From NCBI RefSeq assembly GCF_900215605.1, contig NZ_OBEL01000006.1, positions 62,001-126,000 of the forward strand: DNA of 64,000 bases. Direction: 5' to 3'. The stretch is from Cohaesibacter gelatinilyticus (GTDB lineage: Bacteria; Pseudomonadota; Alphaproteobacteria; Rhizobiales; Cohaesibacteraceae). Below, piece after piece: positions 36,298 through 46,126 of this stretch. The notes under the pieces are model-generated. The model was given only the letters and a program-made list of their open reading frames with translations, searched no databases and had not been told where the DNA came from. A program made the position numbers and the translations under genes. Positions within the stretch are counted from its first letter, which is position 1; each line of letters opens with the position of its first letter.

Positions 36298-38303
36298 GCC
36301 TGTACTTCCTCCAAAATGACACTAGAAACACCATATTCTGCGTTCGCACCAGTACCACCGCTGATAGTATGGTTGATAGCAACGGTTTGTGCTGATCCAC
36401 CCGATGATTGGGTCATGATCTTGTAAATATTCTCCCCGGCACCCGGGGCTTCATCAAAGAAGTTGAAGGAAAGCAACGAGGGAGTATTTGAAATTTGTAC
36501 ATCAGAGATGGTGGCGATATAACCATTCGCCCCGTTGTCTCCCCCACCTGTACCACGAATGAGATCTACACCATTGCGAGTAATGTAATAAGTAACGTTG
36601 TTTTCACTTTCACAAAATATATGAACTGCCCCCTTCACTTTGTTCCCGACTGCAATATTTTCAATTGTCGTCGAAAGAACAGCAACTTCAACACCTTTGG
36701 CTTCGGTCCATGTAGGTGCAAGATAAGTGGCATGCGTGTTGGTGATGTTTGCCACTTTGTTTTTGGCGACCCGCTCAACCTCATCTGCCTTTGCAACGGC
36801 AGACGCAATATCTGCCAATGCACCTGCAGCAGCCAAGACCCCCGAGTCATCCACCCCACCTGATACCTTGATAATCTTGTTGACGATCAGGGATTTGGAA
36901 CGAGTTTCAGAAGCAATACGTGGCTGGCCATTGATGCCATCAGCAATCGCTGTTCGAACAGACGTCTTCCCGTCACTTGCTGTTACTTTTTGTGTCCAAG
37001 TACTATCTGTTCTGTCATTGATCGCACTCCCCCCAGAACCCTGACCAATGTTGCTGCCATGAGCAAAATGGTCATGCCAATGCCCCTGTAATGCATCCTC
37101 TTGGCTCACACCAAGCGCTGCTTCGTCTGGGTTGATTGCCCCGGATGGATCCCAAGTCCGAGACACGCGGCCAGCAAAGTTAGGCAGGTTGAAGGTAGTT
37201 GAGCCATCGCCATTGCCATAGCGATAGACCCGGCATTTCGTTCCGTTGGCCGTCGCATTTGCGGAAAGGGTGATTTGGTTCGCACCATCAACCGATTGAA
37301 TGGTTGTACCAACAGGAATTCCAGCGCCTTCAATGGCCATTCCAGCCCTGAAGCCTTGAGCCGAGCCGATACTAGTCATGATCGCCGAGCCATTTGTAAT
37401 CGTCACCGTGAACTCAGGAGCAAGGGCATCATGCAAATCGGAATAGGTGGACCGGCTAAAAGCCGACCCATCAGCTCTTGCCCAAAAAGCAGGAACGGCA
37501 TCTACAGGCCAATCAATCAGTGCTCCAACGGGCACACCTGAAGGAACCTCCTCCACAGCCATTGCACCAAGGACAGTTCGCATTTCTGCGGCTGTATCTT
37601 TGGCAACCAGTTCGCGGCCTTTGTCGCTCGCTGGAATAGGGTTTGCTGCTTGCGCTGCATCCCTTGCCGCAATCGCTTGATCCTTGGCTGCCTCAACCAA
37701 TTGCTTCATGGTTGCAACTTCATCCCGCAAATTTGATGTAGTCTGTGCGCTTGAGGCCGCATTGACTGCTTCATCATCTGCAGCGAGGATTGCAGCAATG
37801 TTCGCAGCACATGTGATAATATCTGCCTTTACCCCAACCAAAGATTTCACTTCAGAAGCAACATCAGCCAGCCGTTCAATATCCGCCAACAAATCATCCA
37901 AGTCAGCAAGATCAGTTGACGCCTTGATTTTCACTGCACGGGAAACTTCTTCGCGAAGCTTCAACAAGCAAGAGGTCAACTTGTCCAAAGCACTTTCCAG
38001 AACTTCAGGATTCCATGCCCCCTGATTTGGAAGATCAACAAGTTGGTTGAAAGGTGGATTCAGAAGAAGTGTGATCTTCTCTCCCGTTGGTAATGGATCC
38101 GAAAGTGTCACTGATCCGGTCCGGTCAGCGTCAAGTGACACCTGATACTCATTCTCTGTAAGAACGGCTTCAACACCGCTCACACTGGTTCGAATTACGT
38201 GAAGGTGCGCTGCTTCATCAATTTTGAAATCAAAGTCAAATTGGATGACCACACCATTCCCGACATAAGGGCCGGATTTATTTATTTCTGAAGAGATTGT
38301 CAT
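36294..38303 (-). CDS. Orphan phage tail-fibre protein with collar domain
   Basis: The ~669-residue protein has an N-terminal T7-like tail-fibre domain (SGPYVGNGVVIQFDFDFK, then LLNPPFNQLVDLPNQGAWNP, ~5-125). Coiled regions (~125-265) lead to a tail-collar domain (GALIDWPVDAVPAFWARADG ... GSTTFNLPNFAGRVSRTW, ~285-400) with a His-containing GHWHDHFAHG loop. The C-terminal part is Gly/Ser-rich and beta-like. The ATG at 38303 (eight codons inside the frame) is next to the conserved block. There is no other phage structural gene nearby. Confidence 0.8.
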   Translation of the reverse strand: MTISSEINKSGPYVGNGVVIQFDFDFKIDEAAHLHVIRTSVSGVEAVLTENEYQVSLDADRTGSVTLSDPLPTGEKITLLLNPPFNQLVDLPNQGAWNPEVLESALDKLTSCLLKLREEVSRAVKIKASTDLADLDDLLADIERLADVASEVKSLVGVKADIITCAANIAAILAADDEAVNAASSAQTTSNLRDEVATMKQLVEAAKDQAIAARDAAQAANPIPASDKGRELVAKDTAAEMRTVLGAMAVEEVPSGVPVGALIDWPVDAVPAFWARADGSAFSRSTYSDLHDALAPEFTVTITNGSAIMTSIGSAQGFRAGMAIEGAGIPVGTTIQSVDGANQITLSANATANGTKCRVYRYGNGDGSTTFNLPNFAGRVSRTWDPSGAINPDEAALGVSQEDALQGHWHDHFAHGSNIGQGSGGSAINDRTDSTWTQKVTASDGKTSVRTAIADGINGQPRIASETRSKSLIVNKIIKVSGGVDDSGVLAAAGALADIASAVAKADEVERVAKNKVANITNTHATYLAPTWTEAKGVEVAVLSTTIENIAVGNKVKGAVHIFCESENNVTYYITRNGVDLIRGTGGGDNGANGYIATISDVQISNTPSLLSFNFFDEAPGAGENIYKIMTQSSGGSAQTVAINHTISGGTGANAEYGVSSVILEEVQA

Positions 38304-38471
38304 AGCAAACATCCTTGATATTGCCATAAAATGCTATATAAACAATATATCAAAGTAAATTGTGAATATCACAATTATTTATTCAAATTTTACAGACAAC
38401 ATCTTTTCAAAGGCCGTTCAGGATAAGGCAGAATACAAATATCACGCCCCCCCTCTCCTACGATTAGATTG

Positions 38472-41400
38472 CTAATGAAAATCCCGACTTGGGAACAAAC
38501 GCTTGGCTTGCTCACGAGGATGACGGGCGCGAGCCGGCGGACAAGAAGACCTTGGCGCTTCATCCGTTACGGGATTGGTGAGCCCGACCACATCATTCAG
38601 TGGATGGCCAAGTTCCGACAATTTGTGAGACATATCTGCTACATCTTCAGCAATCAGATGCACTACAATCCCTTCTCGTTGCAAATAACCGGAAACTCGC
38701 AACAAGCGTCCCCCCATGACTGTGCGGCGGAACTTCTGATAGACCTTTGGCCAGACAACAATATTGGAAACACCCGTTTCGTCTTCCAATGTGACAAAGA
38801 TAACACCAGAAGCCGTTCCCGGACGCTGGCGGGTGATGACCAGACCGCAAACGGAGTAGCGCCCCAATGGTACTTCACTCAATCGATCATGGGTAAGCAA
38901 TCCAGGCATGGCAGGACGCAACAATTCCATGGGATGAGCACGCAAAGTCAGCCGCATGGAGAGATAGTCATCAACAACTTCCTCTCCCAGATGCATGGTC
39001 GGCAATGTAACCTTGGGCTCATAGACCATCTCACCATCAAGCGGATCGTGGAATAACGGCAGTGGTTCTTTCCCGCGAATGGCCTTCACTTGCCAAAAGG
39101 CATCTCGCCGGGATAATCCCATGCCAGCAAATGCATCCGCTTCAGCCAGTTTTTCCAAGAGACGTGGCTCCAGACCAGCGCGCAGCCACAAACTCTCTGG
39201 ATCATGATAGCCATTGCCACGAGCAGCAACAATCCAGTCCACTTCTTCTTCCCGTAAGCCCTTGATCTGACGGAAGCCCAGACGCAAAGCCAACTCCCCA
39301 TCCACCCGGCGCTCCAAAACATTGTCCCATTCACTGAAATTGACACAAATCGGTCGCACCTCAATCTGGTGTTCCCGCGCATCGCGCACAATCTGGGCAG
39401 GCGCATAAAAACCCATGGGTTGGGAATTCAGTAAGGCACAGGCAAAGATAGCCGGGTGATGGCACTTCAACCAGGCGGAAACATAAGCCAGCATGGCAAA
39501 GGCGGCAGCATGACTTTCCGGAAAACCATAATCGGCAAAGCCCTCAATCTGAGAAAAACAGCGATCTGCCACCTCCTGACTATAGCCATTATTCAGCATG
39601 CCATTGATGAATTTATCCCGGAATGATCCGATGGTTCCCATACGGCGGAACGAGGCCAATGATCGGCGCAAATGGTCAGCCTCTTCAGCTGAAAACCCGG
39701 CACCTACCACGGCAATTTGCATTGCCTGCTCCTGAAAGAGCGGCACGCCCAAAGTGCGTTTGGTCACATCTTCCAAAGCCTTGCCAAATGGTTCTGGTTT
39801 CTCCAACCCCTGCCGCCGTCTGATAAAGGGCTGCACCATCCCACCCTGAATAGGTCCTGGACGAACGATGGCCACTTCGATCACCAGATCATAAAAGGTA
39901 CGTGGCTTCATCCGTGGCAGGAAATTCATCTGCGCACGGCTTTCGACCTGAAAGACTCCGATGGCATCAGCAACACATAGCATATCATAGGTAGCCTTAT
40001 CCTCTTGCGGGACCGTGGCAATGCTATAGTCCAGCTTTTCATGATGCTCCAAAAGCTCAAAGCTCTTATGGATGCAAGTCAGCATGCCAAGACTCAACAC
40101 ATCAACCTTGAGAATATTCAAGGCATCAATATCATCCTTGTCCCATTCAATGATCGTTCGATCTTCCATCGCTGCATTCTCAATGGGACACAACTCATCC
40201 AATCGTCCTTTGGTGATGACAAATCCACCAACATGCTGCGAGAGATGGCGTGGAAAGCCGATAATTTCAGCAATCAGGCGAATGGTCTGGGTCAAGCGCC
40301 GGTCTGTTGGATCCAGTCCCAATTCCCGGATCCGATCCTTCGATGCCCCTCCACTGGAAGTGCCCCAAATCTGCCCAGACAGACTGGCTGTCACATCCTG
40401 CGACAGGCCCATGACTTTACCTACTTCTCGAATGGCAGCGCGGGTGCGAAAATGGATCACCGTTGCACAAAGCCCCGCCCGATGGCGTCCATATTTCTCA
40501 TAGATATGCTGAATAACCTCTTCACGCCGTTCATGCTCGAAATCCACATCAATATCCGGTGGTTCTCCGCGATGCTTTGACACGAAGCGCTCAAAGACCA
40601 TGGCAATTTGATCCGGGCTGACATCAGTAATTCCCAGCGCCCAACACAAAATGGAATTGGCTGCCGACCCACGTCCCTGACAAAGAATATTCTTGCCCTT
40701 CGCGTAATGCACAATGTCATGAACGGTGAGAAAATAGGCCGCAAACCCCAATTCTTCAACCAACTTGAGTTCCTTCTGCGCCAAGGCATGGTTGCGATCC
40801 GAAATGCCCTCCGGACATCGATCTTTCAGCCCTTCCCACGCCAGTCGTGCAAGGCGCTCTTGTCGTGCCTCAGACCCATTCACAATCTCATCGGGATATT
40901 CATAAGACAATTCACCCAAACAGAAGCTACAGCGGGTGGCAATTTCCACGCTGCGCCGGATCGCTGCCGGGTGATTGCGAAACAATCGAGCCATATCCTG
41001 AGCACTTTTCAAACGGCGCTCTCCATTTGGCAAAGCACGAGTACCAATCTCATCAATAGTAATATGCTCTCGCATACAGGTCAGAACATCGGCCAGCTGG
41101 CGACGGCCTGCCCGATGCATCATCACATCCCCAATTGCCACCATGGGTGCACAGGCCTTGAGCGCCAACTGGGCACAAATATTGAAATAGACCTGATCAC
41201 TACCATCATAACGCGGTGCAGCTCCGGTAAAGACACAACCGGGAAATTGGCGAACCATGGCCTGAACATGCGTCAAAACCTGTCGGTCTCCTGGCCTTAT
41301 CTGCGGCAGGGCAATCAGGATCATGCCTGTCGCACCCTTGACCACATCATCATGGTGCAGATCGCATTGTCCTTTTTCAGCCCGGCGCTTGCCGAGAGTC

Positions 41401-41804
41401 AAAAGTCGGGTCAACCGGGCATAAGCATCACGGTTCGTCGGCAAGGCCACCCAATGGACTGGGCTATCCTGCAAAATCAAGCGACACCCAATGATCAATT
41501 TGGGCAGCTCTATTTCAGTGATTGATCCATCCTTGAGCGCAGCCTCTGCTTCCCGCTTCAATTCCTTGAGTGCCGAATAAGCCCGCACCACCCCGGCTAG
41601 CGAGTTATGATCAGTGATGGCAATGGCTTCCAAATCCAACTCAAAGGCACGCCTCATCAATTCCTCAGGATGAGAGGCCCCTGTCAAAAAGGTAAAATTG
41701 GAGGTCACGCACAATTCAGCATAATTAGGCGCCAGATGCTCCTCAATCACCTGTTGCAGTTTTTCATCCTCGGTCAGCGCATGACCTGGATTCGATTGCG
41801 TCAT
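38472..41804 (-). CDS. dnaE2: Error-prone DNA polymerase DnaE2 (ImuC)
   Basis: This is a C-family polymerase alpha subunit of 1110 residues. The N-terminal PHP domain has NFTFLTGASHPEELMRRAFE and AIAITDHNSLAGVVRAY. The palm has PDIDVDFEHERREEVIQHIY with the catalytic Asp residues. The C-terminal OB part reads GRYSVCGLVITRQRPGTASG. It bypasses lesions together with ImuA and ImuB and is SOS-induced. The ATG at 41804 overlaps the imuB stop by four bases (ATGA), favouring it over an upstream frame opening. Confidence 0.96.
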   Translation of the reverse strand: MTQSNPGHALTEDEKLQQVIEEHLAPNYAELCVTSNFTFLTGASHPEELMRRAFELDLEAIAITDHNSLAGVVRAYSALKELKREAEAALKDGSITEIELPKLIIGCRLILQDSPVHWVALPTNRDAYARLTRLLTLGKRRAEKGQCDLHHDDVVKGATGMILIALPQIRPGDRQVLTHVQAMVRQFPGCVFTGAAPRYDGSDQVYFNICAQLALKACAPMVAIGDVMMHRAGRRQLADVLTCMREHITIDEIGTRALPNGERRLKSAQDMARLFRNHPAAIRRSVEIATRCSFCLGELSYEYPDEIVNGSEARQERLARLAWEGLKDRCPEGISDRNHALAQKELKLVEELGFAAYFLTVHDIVHYAKGKNILCQGRGSAANSILCWALGITDVSPDQIAMVFERFVSKHRGEPPDIDVDFEHERREEVIQHIYEKYGRHRAGLCATVIHFRTRAAIREVGKVMGLSQDVTASLSGQIWGTSSGGASKDRIRELGLDPTDRRLTQTIRLIAEIIGFPRHLSQHVGGFVITKGRLDELCPIENAAMEDRTIIEWDKDDIDALNILKVDVLSLGMLTCIHKSFELLEHHEKLDYSIATVPQEDKATYDMLCVADAIGVFQVESRAQMNFLPRMKPRTFYDLVIEVAIVRPGPIQGGMVQPFIRRRQGLEKPEPFGKALEDVTKRTLGVPLFQEQAMQIAVVGAGFSAEEADHLRRSLASFRRMGTIGSFRDKFINGMLNNGYSQEVADRCFSQIEGFADYGFPESHAAAFAMLAYVSAWLKCHHPAIFACALLNSQPMGFYAPAQIVRDAREHQIEVRPICVNFSEWDNVLERRVDGELALRLGFRQIKGLREEEVDWIVAARGNGYHDPESLWLRAGLEPRLLEKLAEADAFAGMGLSRRDAFWQVKAIRGKEPLPLFHDPLDGEMVYEPKVTLPTMHLGEEVVDDYLSMRLTLRAHPMELLRPAMPGLLTHDRLSEVPLGRYSVCGLVITRQRPGTASGVIFVTLEDETGVSNIVVWPKVYQKFRRTVMGGRLLRVSGYLQREGIVVHLIAEDVADMSHKLSELGHPLNDVVGLTNPVTDEAPRSSCPPARARHPREQAKRLFPSRDFH

Positions 41805-43288
41805 GCAAACTCTCCCTGCACGAACCAGCCCGGCTCTTGCGGCGTATAAAACATCCAGAGCCGCCGCCCTTCTGCTGTCTCCACTTGCCAATAATCCCGT
41901 AAGCCAGAACTCCAATTACCATCCTGCTGCCACCATTCCGGTGCGATGCGTTCGGGGCCCACACAATTACGCACGGTCAGAAACAGCCCCCGCCAACGAA
42001 AACGTCTGGGTGGACGCGCATCTTCACCTTCAACCGGATCTGGCCCAAACAATCGAATGGGCCGCGGCCTTGGTGCCTTCCATTTGCTATCCGGTTCACA
42101 AAAAGCGGCTGGAGCAACAGAAAAGCTACGCTCCGGAATATGACTATCAGCGGGTAGGAAGCGCTGGATATTTTCCAATCCGATCCGGGTTCCGAGGCGC
42201 GTGATCAGATCATCCAATTGATCCTTGCAGCCAGAAGAAAGATAACTCGTTTGCTGATTTGGCAATGCCTCTACATGCACAGCTTGCAGCCGCAACTGAT
42301 CAATTCCGAAACCTGCTTCAATCTCTGATAAACCGCGCTCAAACAAGGGCAAGATCCGATGTGGGTCTCTCAAAGGGCGCGCAAGACGCAAGGTCGCTTG
42401 CTGACTCTCCTGATCCACTCTTCGCGCAGTCAGACACAGCTCTTTCACCCCCGCTTCCTGTTTTTTGAGCTTATCACAGAGACGCTCCAAGAGGCGCTCT
42501 GTTCCAGCCATCACATCGCTCAAAAGCCCGATGGGTTCCGGCAAGGTCATCCGCACCCCATAATGGATAGGGTCTTCCAACGGTGTAACCGGCTCGGGCT
42601 GCCAGCCCAAAGTCTGATCCAATCGTTTCAACAGGCTTGGCCCGAAACGACGTAAGAGAGGTGCACGTTCTGTCTCAACCAGATCTCCGATATAACGCAA
42701 ACCCAACCGTTGCAGCGTCACGCATGTCTCTTCATCCAATCGCAGAGCCGAAACAGGCAACGTAGCCAGACTTGAGAGCTCCTCCCCGGCCTTGACAATT
42801 TGCTTGCCTTCTTCCCCATGATGCGCCAAAGCCCAGGCAGCCCCCCTTGTATTTCCCAGTCCCATACGCACGCTCAAACCAGTTCTATTCAACCGCGCCG
42901 ATATATCAGCCAGCATGGCCTCTTCTCCCCCCATCAAATGAGCAGAGCCGGTGATATCGAGCACAAGACCGTCCACACCCTCAAACCCCACCCATGGGCA
43001 ATAACGTGTGGCCCAACGGCGCAGAATTTCCAAAAAACGTTGGTCAGCCCGAAAATCCACAGGAATGGTTTGCAGAGTTGGACAAAAGGCTCGGGCATCA
43101 GAATAGGCCATGCCACGATAGAGCCCTTGCGCCTCAGCTTGCCCATTCAGGCAGTAAAGACGATTGGCATTCTTCTCATTGAATGTAAGCGCAAAGGCCC
43201 CGTCATGCGGACAAGTTCGAAGAACCCGTTCGCTCGCCAATCGAGGAAACCATAGCGACACGATGCGCTTCCCTGTCCCATCGAACAT
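41801..43288 (-). CDS. imuB: ImuB, Y-family-like polymerase subunit of the mutasome
   Basis: The ~495-residue protein starts KRIVSLWFPRLASERVLRT and has QGLYRGMAYSDARAFCPTLQ and VDGLVLDITGSAHLMGGEEA, in the place of the Y-family catalytic region. ImuB lacks polymerase activity and links DnaE2 to the beta clamp. A clamp-binding peptide is not obvious by eye. The ATG at 43288 has GGAG upstream; the frame opens earlier at a TTG (43300). It overlaps the imuA 3' end by about 85 bases. Confidence 0.93.
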   Translation of the reverse strand: MFDGTGKRIVSLWFPRLASERVLRTCPHDGAFALTFNEKNANRLYCLNGQAEAQGLYRGMAYSDARAFCPTLQTIPVDFRADQRFLEILRRWATRYCPWVGFEGVDGLVLDITGSAHLMGGEEAMLADISARLNRTGLSVRMGLGNTRGAAWALAHHGEEGKQIVKAGEELSSLATLPVSALRLDEETCVTLQRLGLRYIGDLVETERAPLLRRFGPSLLKRLDQTLGWQPEPVTPLEDPIHYGVRMTLPEPIGLLSDVMAGTERLLERLCDKLKKQEAGVKELCLTARRVDQESQQATLRLARPLRDPHRILPLFERGLSEIEAGFGIDQLRLQAVHVEALPNQQTSYLSSGCKDQLDDLITRLGTRIGLENIQRFLPADSHIPERSFSVAPAAFCEPDSKWKAPRPRPIRLFGPDPVEGEDARPPRRFRWRGLFLTVRNCVGPERIAPEWWQQDGNWSSGLRDYWQVETAEGRRLWMFYTPQEPGWFVQGEFA

Positions 43289-43796
43289 GCCAAACTCCAA
43301 ATGTTCCTTTTTTGTTCTTTATAAGTTGCCAACGCTGAAGTGTCGAGTCTGCGCTGTAAAAATTGCCATCAAATATGGGCGCACAATGCCAACGTGTCTC
43401 GGCAACATTGCTCCCCACCCCTTCGGGGATGATGGCCAGAGCCATTGTTCCCCCATCACGCGCAGCCAATTGCAAGCGCCGCCCGGTTGTCAGAGTCAGA
43501 GGTTGACTGGCCTCCATCACCACAAAGGCAATGGCACTGGAGCGCAACGCCTCTTCCGAGACGGCCATCAGTTCCTTCTGATCCTTTGTCGTAACCAGAA
43601 GCAATTTGTCAGGCGAGATGAAACGTGCAAAGCCAGATGGGTTGATCTGCTCAGACCGCCATTTCTCCTGCACCCAGATCACCTGCCCACCAAGACGTGC
43701 CGCCAGCGCAAAGGCAAAGAAATAGGCCCCCGGCCCACAAACTTCATGCATACGGCTCTTTTCAGGAGGATAACAATTGCCAAAATCGCGATCCAT
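43203..43796 (-). CDS. imuA: ImuA, RecA-like accessory protein of the mutasome
   Basis: The ~197-residue protein has the family C-terminal part: HEVCGPGAYFFAFALAARLG and the later GTFGVWHVRWDREAH. The N-terminal ~50 residues usual in ImuA appear to be missing, since the frame begins almost at the promoter. ATG 43796 is chosen because 43820 falls inside the LexA box. ImuA helps recruit ImuB and DnaE2. A strong promoter with a LexA site precedes it. This cassette explains SOS mutagenesis. Confidence 0.85.
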   Translation of the reverse strand: MDRDFGNCYPPEKSRMHEVCGPGAYFFAFALAARLGGQVIWVQEKWRSEQINPSGFARFISPDKLLLVTTKDQKELMAVSEEALRSSAIAFVVMEASQPLTLTTGRRLQLAARDGGTMALAIIPEGVGSNVAETRWHCAPIFDGNFYSADSTLQRWQLIKNKKGTFGVWHVRWDREAHRVAMVSSIGERTGSSNLSA

Positions 43797-43814
43797 CACC
43801 AATACCCACAATAA

Positions 43815-43829
43815 GAACATTAAGTGAAC
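43815..43829 (-). promoter_or_regulatory. LexA box of the imuA-imuB-dnaE2 operon
   Basis: GTTC-ACTTAAT-GTTC on the minus strand is a perfect match to the alphaproteobacterial LexA site GTTC-N7-GTTC. It starts three bases beyond the -10 element, as expected for repression. Confidence 0.9.
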
Positions 43830-43831
43830 AT

Positions 43832-43859
43832 TCTATATCAAATGCAAGCAGATTGGCAA
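43832..43859 (-). promoter_or_regulatory. Predicted promoter of imuA-imuB-dnaE2
   Basis: On the minus strand TTGCCA (43854-43859) and TATAGA (43832-43837) are spaced by 16 bases. The LexA box abuts the -10 region. Confidence 0.7.
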
Positions 43860-43935
43860 GTGAGCTTCAAATACATCATTAAGAAGAGATGGTCACAAGA
43901 CCAGGCAACCACCTCTCCTCATCAAAGGGCAAATA

Positions 43936-44826
43936 TCATTCTCTCAGGTCAAGCAGATAGATAGCAATTGCCTCTCGATCTTCCTGACTGAGGAAAGCCA
44001 TGCCGTCACGCACGACCTCCCCCATGGAGCCACCAAAGACATCTCCATCAGGTATCAGCCCGGTCTGAAAGGCATAGGCAAGATTATCTTTGTCCCATCC
44101 GCCTTTTTGAAGGGCTTCAGCAGTGATTGAAGGAGATTTGCTGCCATCAGGCAATTTATCTGCTCCTTGCAAAGCAAGATCTGTCTTCCTTGCCCCAAGC
44201 AAATTGCGTGGCGTATGACAAGCCCCGCAATGACCAGGCCCTTCAACGAGATATTGCCCCCGTTGCCATTGCTCGCTCTTGTTCGAAACAGATGCATCAC
44301 TTGATTGATCAAGAAACAAGCCGCGCCAGACTTTCAGCCCTTCCCTCAGATTGAAAGGAAACGGAACCTCATGCAACTTGGAAGCCTGCGTAACCGGCAC
44401 CACCGTTTGAAAGGCAGCCCAAAGATCGGCAATATCCTGATCGCTTAGTTTGGCATAGAAAGGATAGGGAAAGGCTGGATAATAGGCCTCTCCATCTGGC
44501 GAAACACCCTGCCGAACAGCACGCTCAAAATCAGCAAGGCTCCATTCTCCCATACCAAGCTCACCATCGGTGGTGATATTGGGAGAATAGAAGGTGCCAA
44601 ACTCGGTCTTGAACGCAACACCACCAGCGAGCGGAGCTCCACCTTCCTTGAAATTGCTATGACAGGCGATACAACCCGCTATTCTTGCAAGATAAGCACC
44701 ACGTTCCGGCACGCCTTTCAAGGAAGTCAGTTCGACCTTTTTGCCAATGGGCCAGAAAGACAGCATCACAAAGACAGCCCCGGTAAATACCAGAGCTGAA
44801 ATTGCACCATAAATCATGCGCCTCAT
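43936..44826 (-). CDS. Di-heme cytochrome c
   Basis: The 296-residue protein has an N-terminal membrane anchor (AISALVFTGAVFVMLSFWPIG) and two heme c motifs, CIACH and CGACH, each in a cytochrome c domain. AGGVAFKTEFGTFYSPNITT and FPYPFYAKLSDQDIADLWAA are typical of the cytochrome subunits of alcohol/aldehyde dehydrogenases. No dehydrogenase is nearby. It starts two bases beyond the stop of the cytochrome c' gene, so the two form an operon. Confidence 0.88.
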   Translation of the reverse strand: MRRMIYGAISALVFTGAVFVMLSFWPIGKKVELTSLKGVPERGAYLARIAGCIACHSNFKEGGAPLAGGVAFKTEFGTFYSPNITTDGELGMGEWSLADFERAVRQGVSPDGEAYYPAFPYPFYAKLSDQDIADLWAAFQTVVPVTQASKLHEVPFPFNLREGLKVWRGLFLDQSSDASVSNKSEQWQRGQYLVEGPGHCGACHTPRNLLGARKTDLALQGADKLPDGSKSPSITAEALQKGGWDKDNLAYAFQTGLIPDGDVFGGSMGEVVRDGMAFLSQEDREAIAIYLLDLRE

Positions 44827-44828
44827 GG

Positions 44829-45437
44829 TTATTTCTTCTTCTCAAGACGGAAGTCAGTATGACAGGCCGAACAAACCTGCACCATCTTGGTAAAGACGGC
44901 ATCGGCAGGCATCTTGGCAAGAGCAGCAGCATCCATTGCACCACCGCCCATCACACCCATGGCTTTGCCCATCATATCCTTGCCCATGCTGGCGGAAGCA
45001 GCCACCCCCATCATGGTTCCCATGGATTGACCTTTGGCAGCATCCTTCATCAAACCATTGTCTGCCGCCATTTCCAATGCCCCAGCATAGGTTCCCAATT
45101 GCTCGGCAAGGCTTGAGAAACGCTCCCAATCCATCCAGATCTCGTTTTTGGCTTCCGACGGCATTTGGGTTGATCCTTCAGGAAACCCCTTGATCAAAGC
45201 CTCGCCCGAATGCTGCTTGATGACAGCAGACTGTTTACGTACCAAATCGGCATTATAAGCAGCTTTTCCTTGCATCATGCCTTTCAAGGCTTTCACAGCC
45301 TTGCCCATCATACCCATGGCATCCATGCGTTCTTTGACAATTCCAGTCGCCCCACCATGCGCCAGAACAGGAACAGGTGCGTATGCGCTCGCTGAAACCA
45401 TCAGGGCAACAGCGGTGTAAATAAGAAACTTGTTCAT
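44829..45437 (-). CDS. Cytochrome c' / c-556-like protein
   Basis: The 202-residue protein has a signal peptide (ALMVSASAYAPVPVLAHGG), a four-helix layout and one C-terminal heme motif VCSACHTDFRLEKKK. That is class II cytochrome c (c'/c-556). Met-rich helical segments are noticeable (MKALKGMMQG, MGTMMGV, MGKDMMGKAMGVMGGG); they could bind copper. It is upstream of the di-heme gene and likely passes electrons or binds NO. Confidence 0.85.
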   Translation of the reverse strand: MNKFLIYTAVALMVSASAYAPVPVLAHGGATGIVKERMDAMGMMGKAVKALKGMMQGKAAYNADLVRKQSAVIKQHSGEALIKGFPEGSTQMPSEAKNEIWMDWERFSSLAEQLGTYAGALEMAADNGLMKDAAKGQSMGTMMGVAASASMGKDMMGKAMGVMGGGAMDAAALAKMPADAVFTKMVQVCSACHTDFRLEKKK

Positions 45438-45480
45438 TTCATCTACCTTTTGAGTTGAATTTCCAAATAATGAAGTTCAC

Positions 45481-45819
45481 TCAGGCAGATCGAGGTGGAG
45501 GAGGATCAAGCGTAAAGGAAAGCGACATCAGGTTCGGGCTTTTGGTCCGGTCATGAAGATCTTTAGGCAAGCCAAAATAACCATCTGGACTCAAAGCCAA
45601 GGTCAAAATCTGCGCCCCACAATGAAGAGGATTATCATCCAATTGAGCCCCATCATGGTGTTTATCCTCCGCATGCGAATGAACAGGGCCTTTATGAGAA
45701 TACTCCACACTCACCTCATGGGCATGACTGAAGGTACCGCCCACGAGTGCAAGCAAGATCATGCTGAAAGCAATCAGCATAAAACCAAGTATCCTGAATT
45801 CTGAGGCAAGCAACAGCAT
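45481..45819 (-). CDS. His-rich small secreted protein
   Basis: The 112-residue protein has a signal segment (LGFMLIAFSMILLALVGGTF), then a His-rich zone (SHAHEVSVEYSHKGPVHSHA, EDKHHDG), one Cys and a Pro-rich C-terminus (DPPPPRSA). The make-up suggests periplasmic metal binding. It resembles the protein at 47352-47750 in layout. Neighbours are the two cytochromes c. Confidence 0.6.
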   Translation of the reverse strand: MLLLASEFRILGFMLIAFSMILLALVGGTFSHAHEVSVEYSHKGPVHSHAEDKHHDGAQLDDNPLHCGAQILTLALSPDGYFGLPKDLHDRTKSPNLMSLSFTLDPPPPRSA

Positions 45820-46126
45820 GCAATATTGGTCCTTGGCATTCCAGATGAACAGGTCGTATCACTCTGGATCAAACAGGAAACACTTTCTGCTTTCCGATTT
45901 AAGTCATTTTACAAAATGTCACAAGAGCCTCTCAATGGCGACCACCATTTTGCCAGAAGAATAAATCTAATCCTCGGATGAATGCACGAATTGTCGCTGA
46001 GTTTTTCGGCATATTCGCAGATAGCCAGCTGACGGCCACCTTTCACGGCAATCATGGCTGGCTATGGTGCGACCGGAACATACTACACAGAAAGGGTATT
46101 AAATTGGATCTCGTGCTCATTTTCTG
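45820..46126. other. Intergenic region with inverted repeats
   Basis: No gene is supported. CATTTT / AAAATG (45905-45918) is a perfect short palindrome upstream of the His-rich gene and could be an operator. ATAGCCAGC / GCTGGCTAT (46021-46065) is a second inverted repeat. Confidence 0.4.

Noticed and set aside
40005..41525. Plus-strand frames of 190-305 codons opposite dnaE2
   Set aside because: They are antisense shadows of a conserved polymerase gene.
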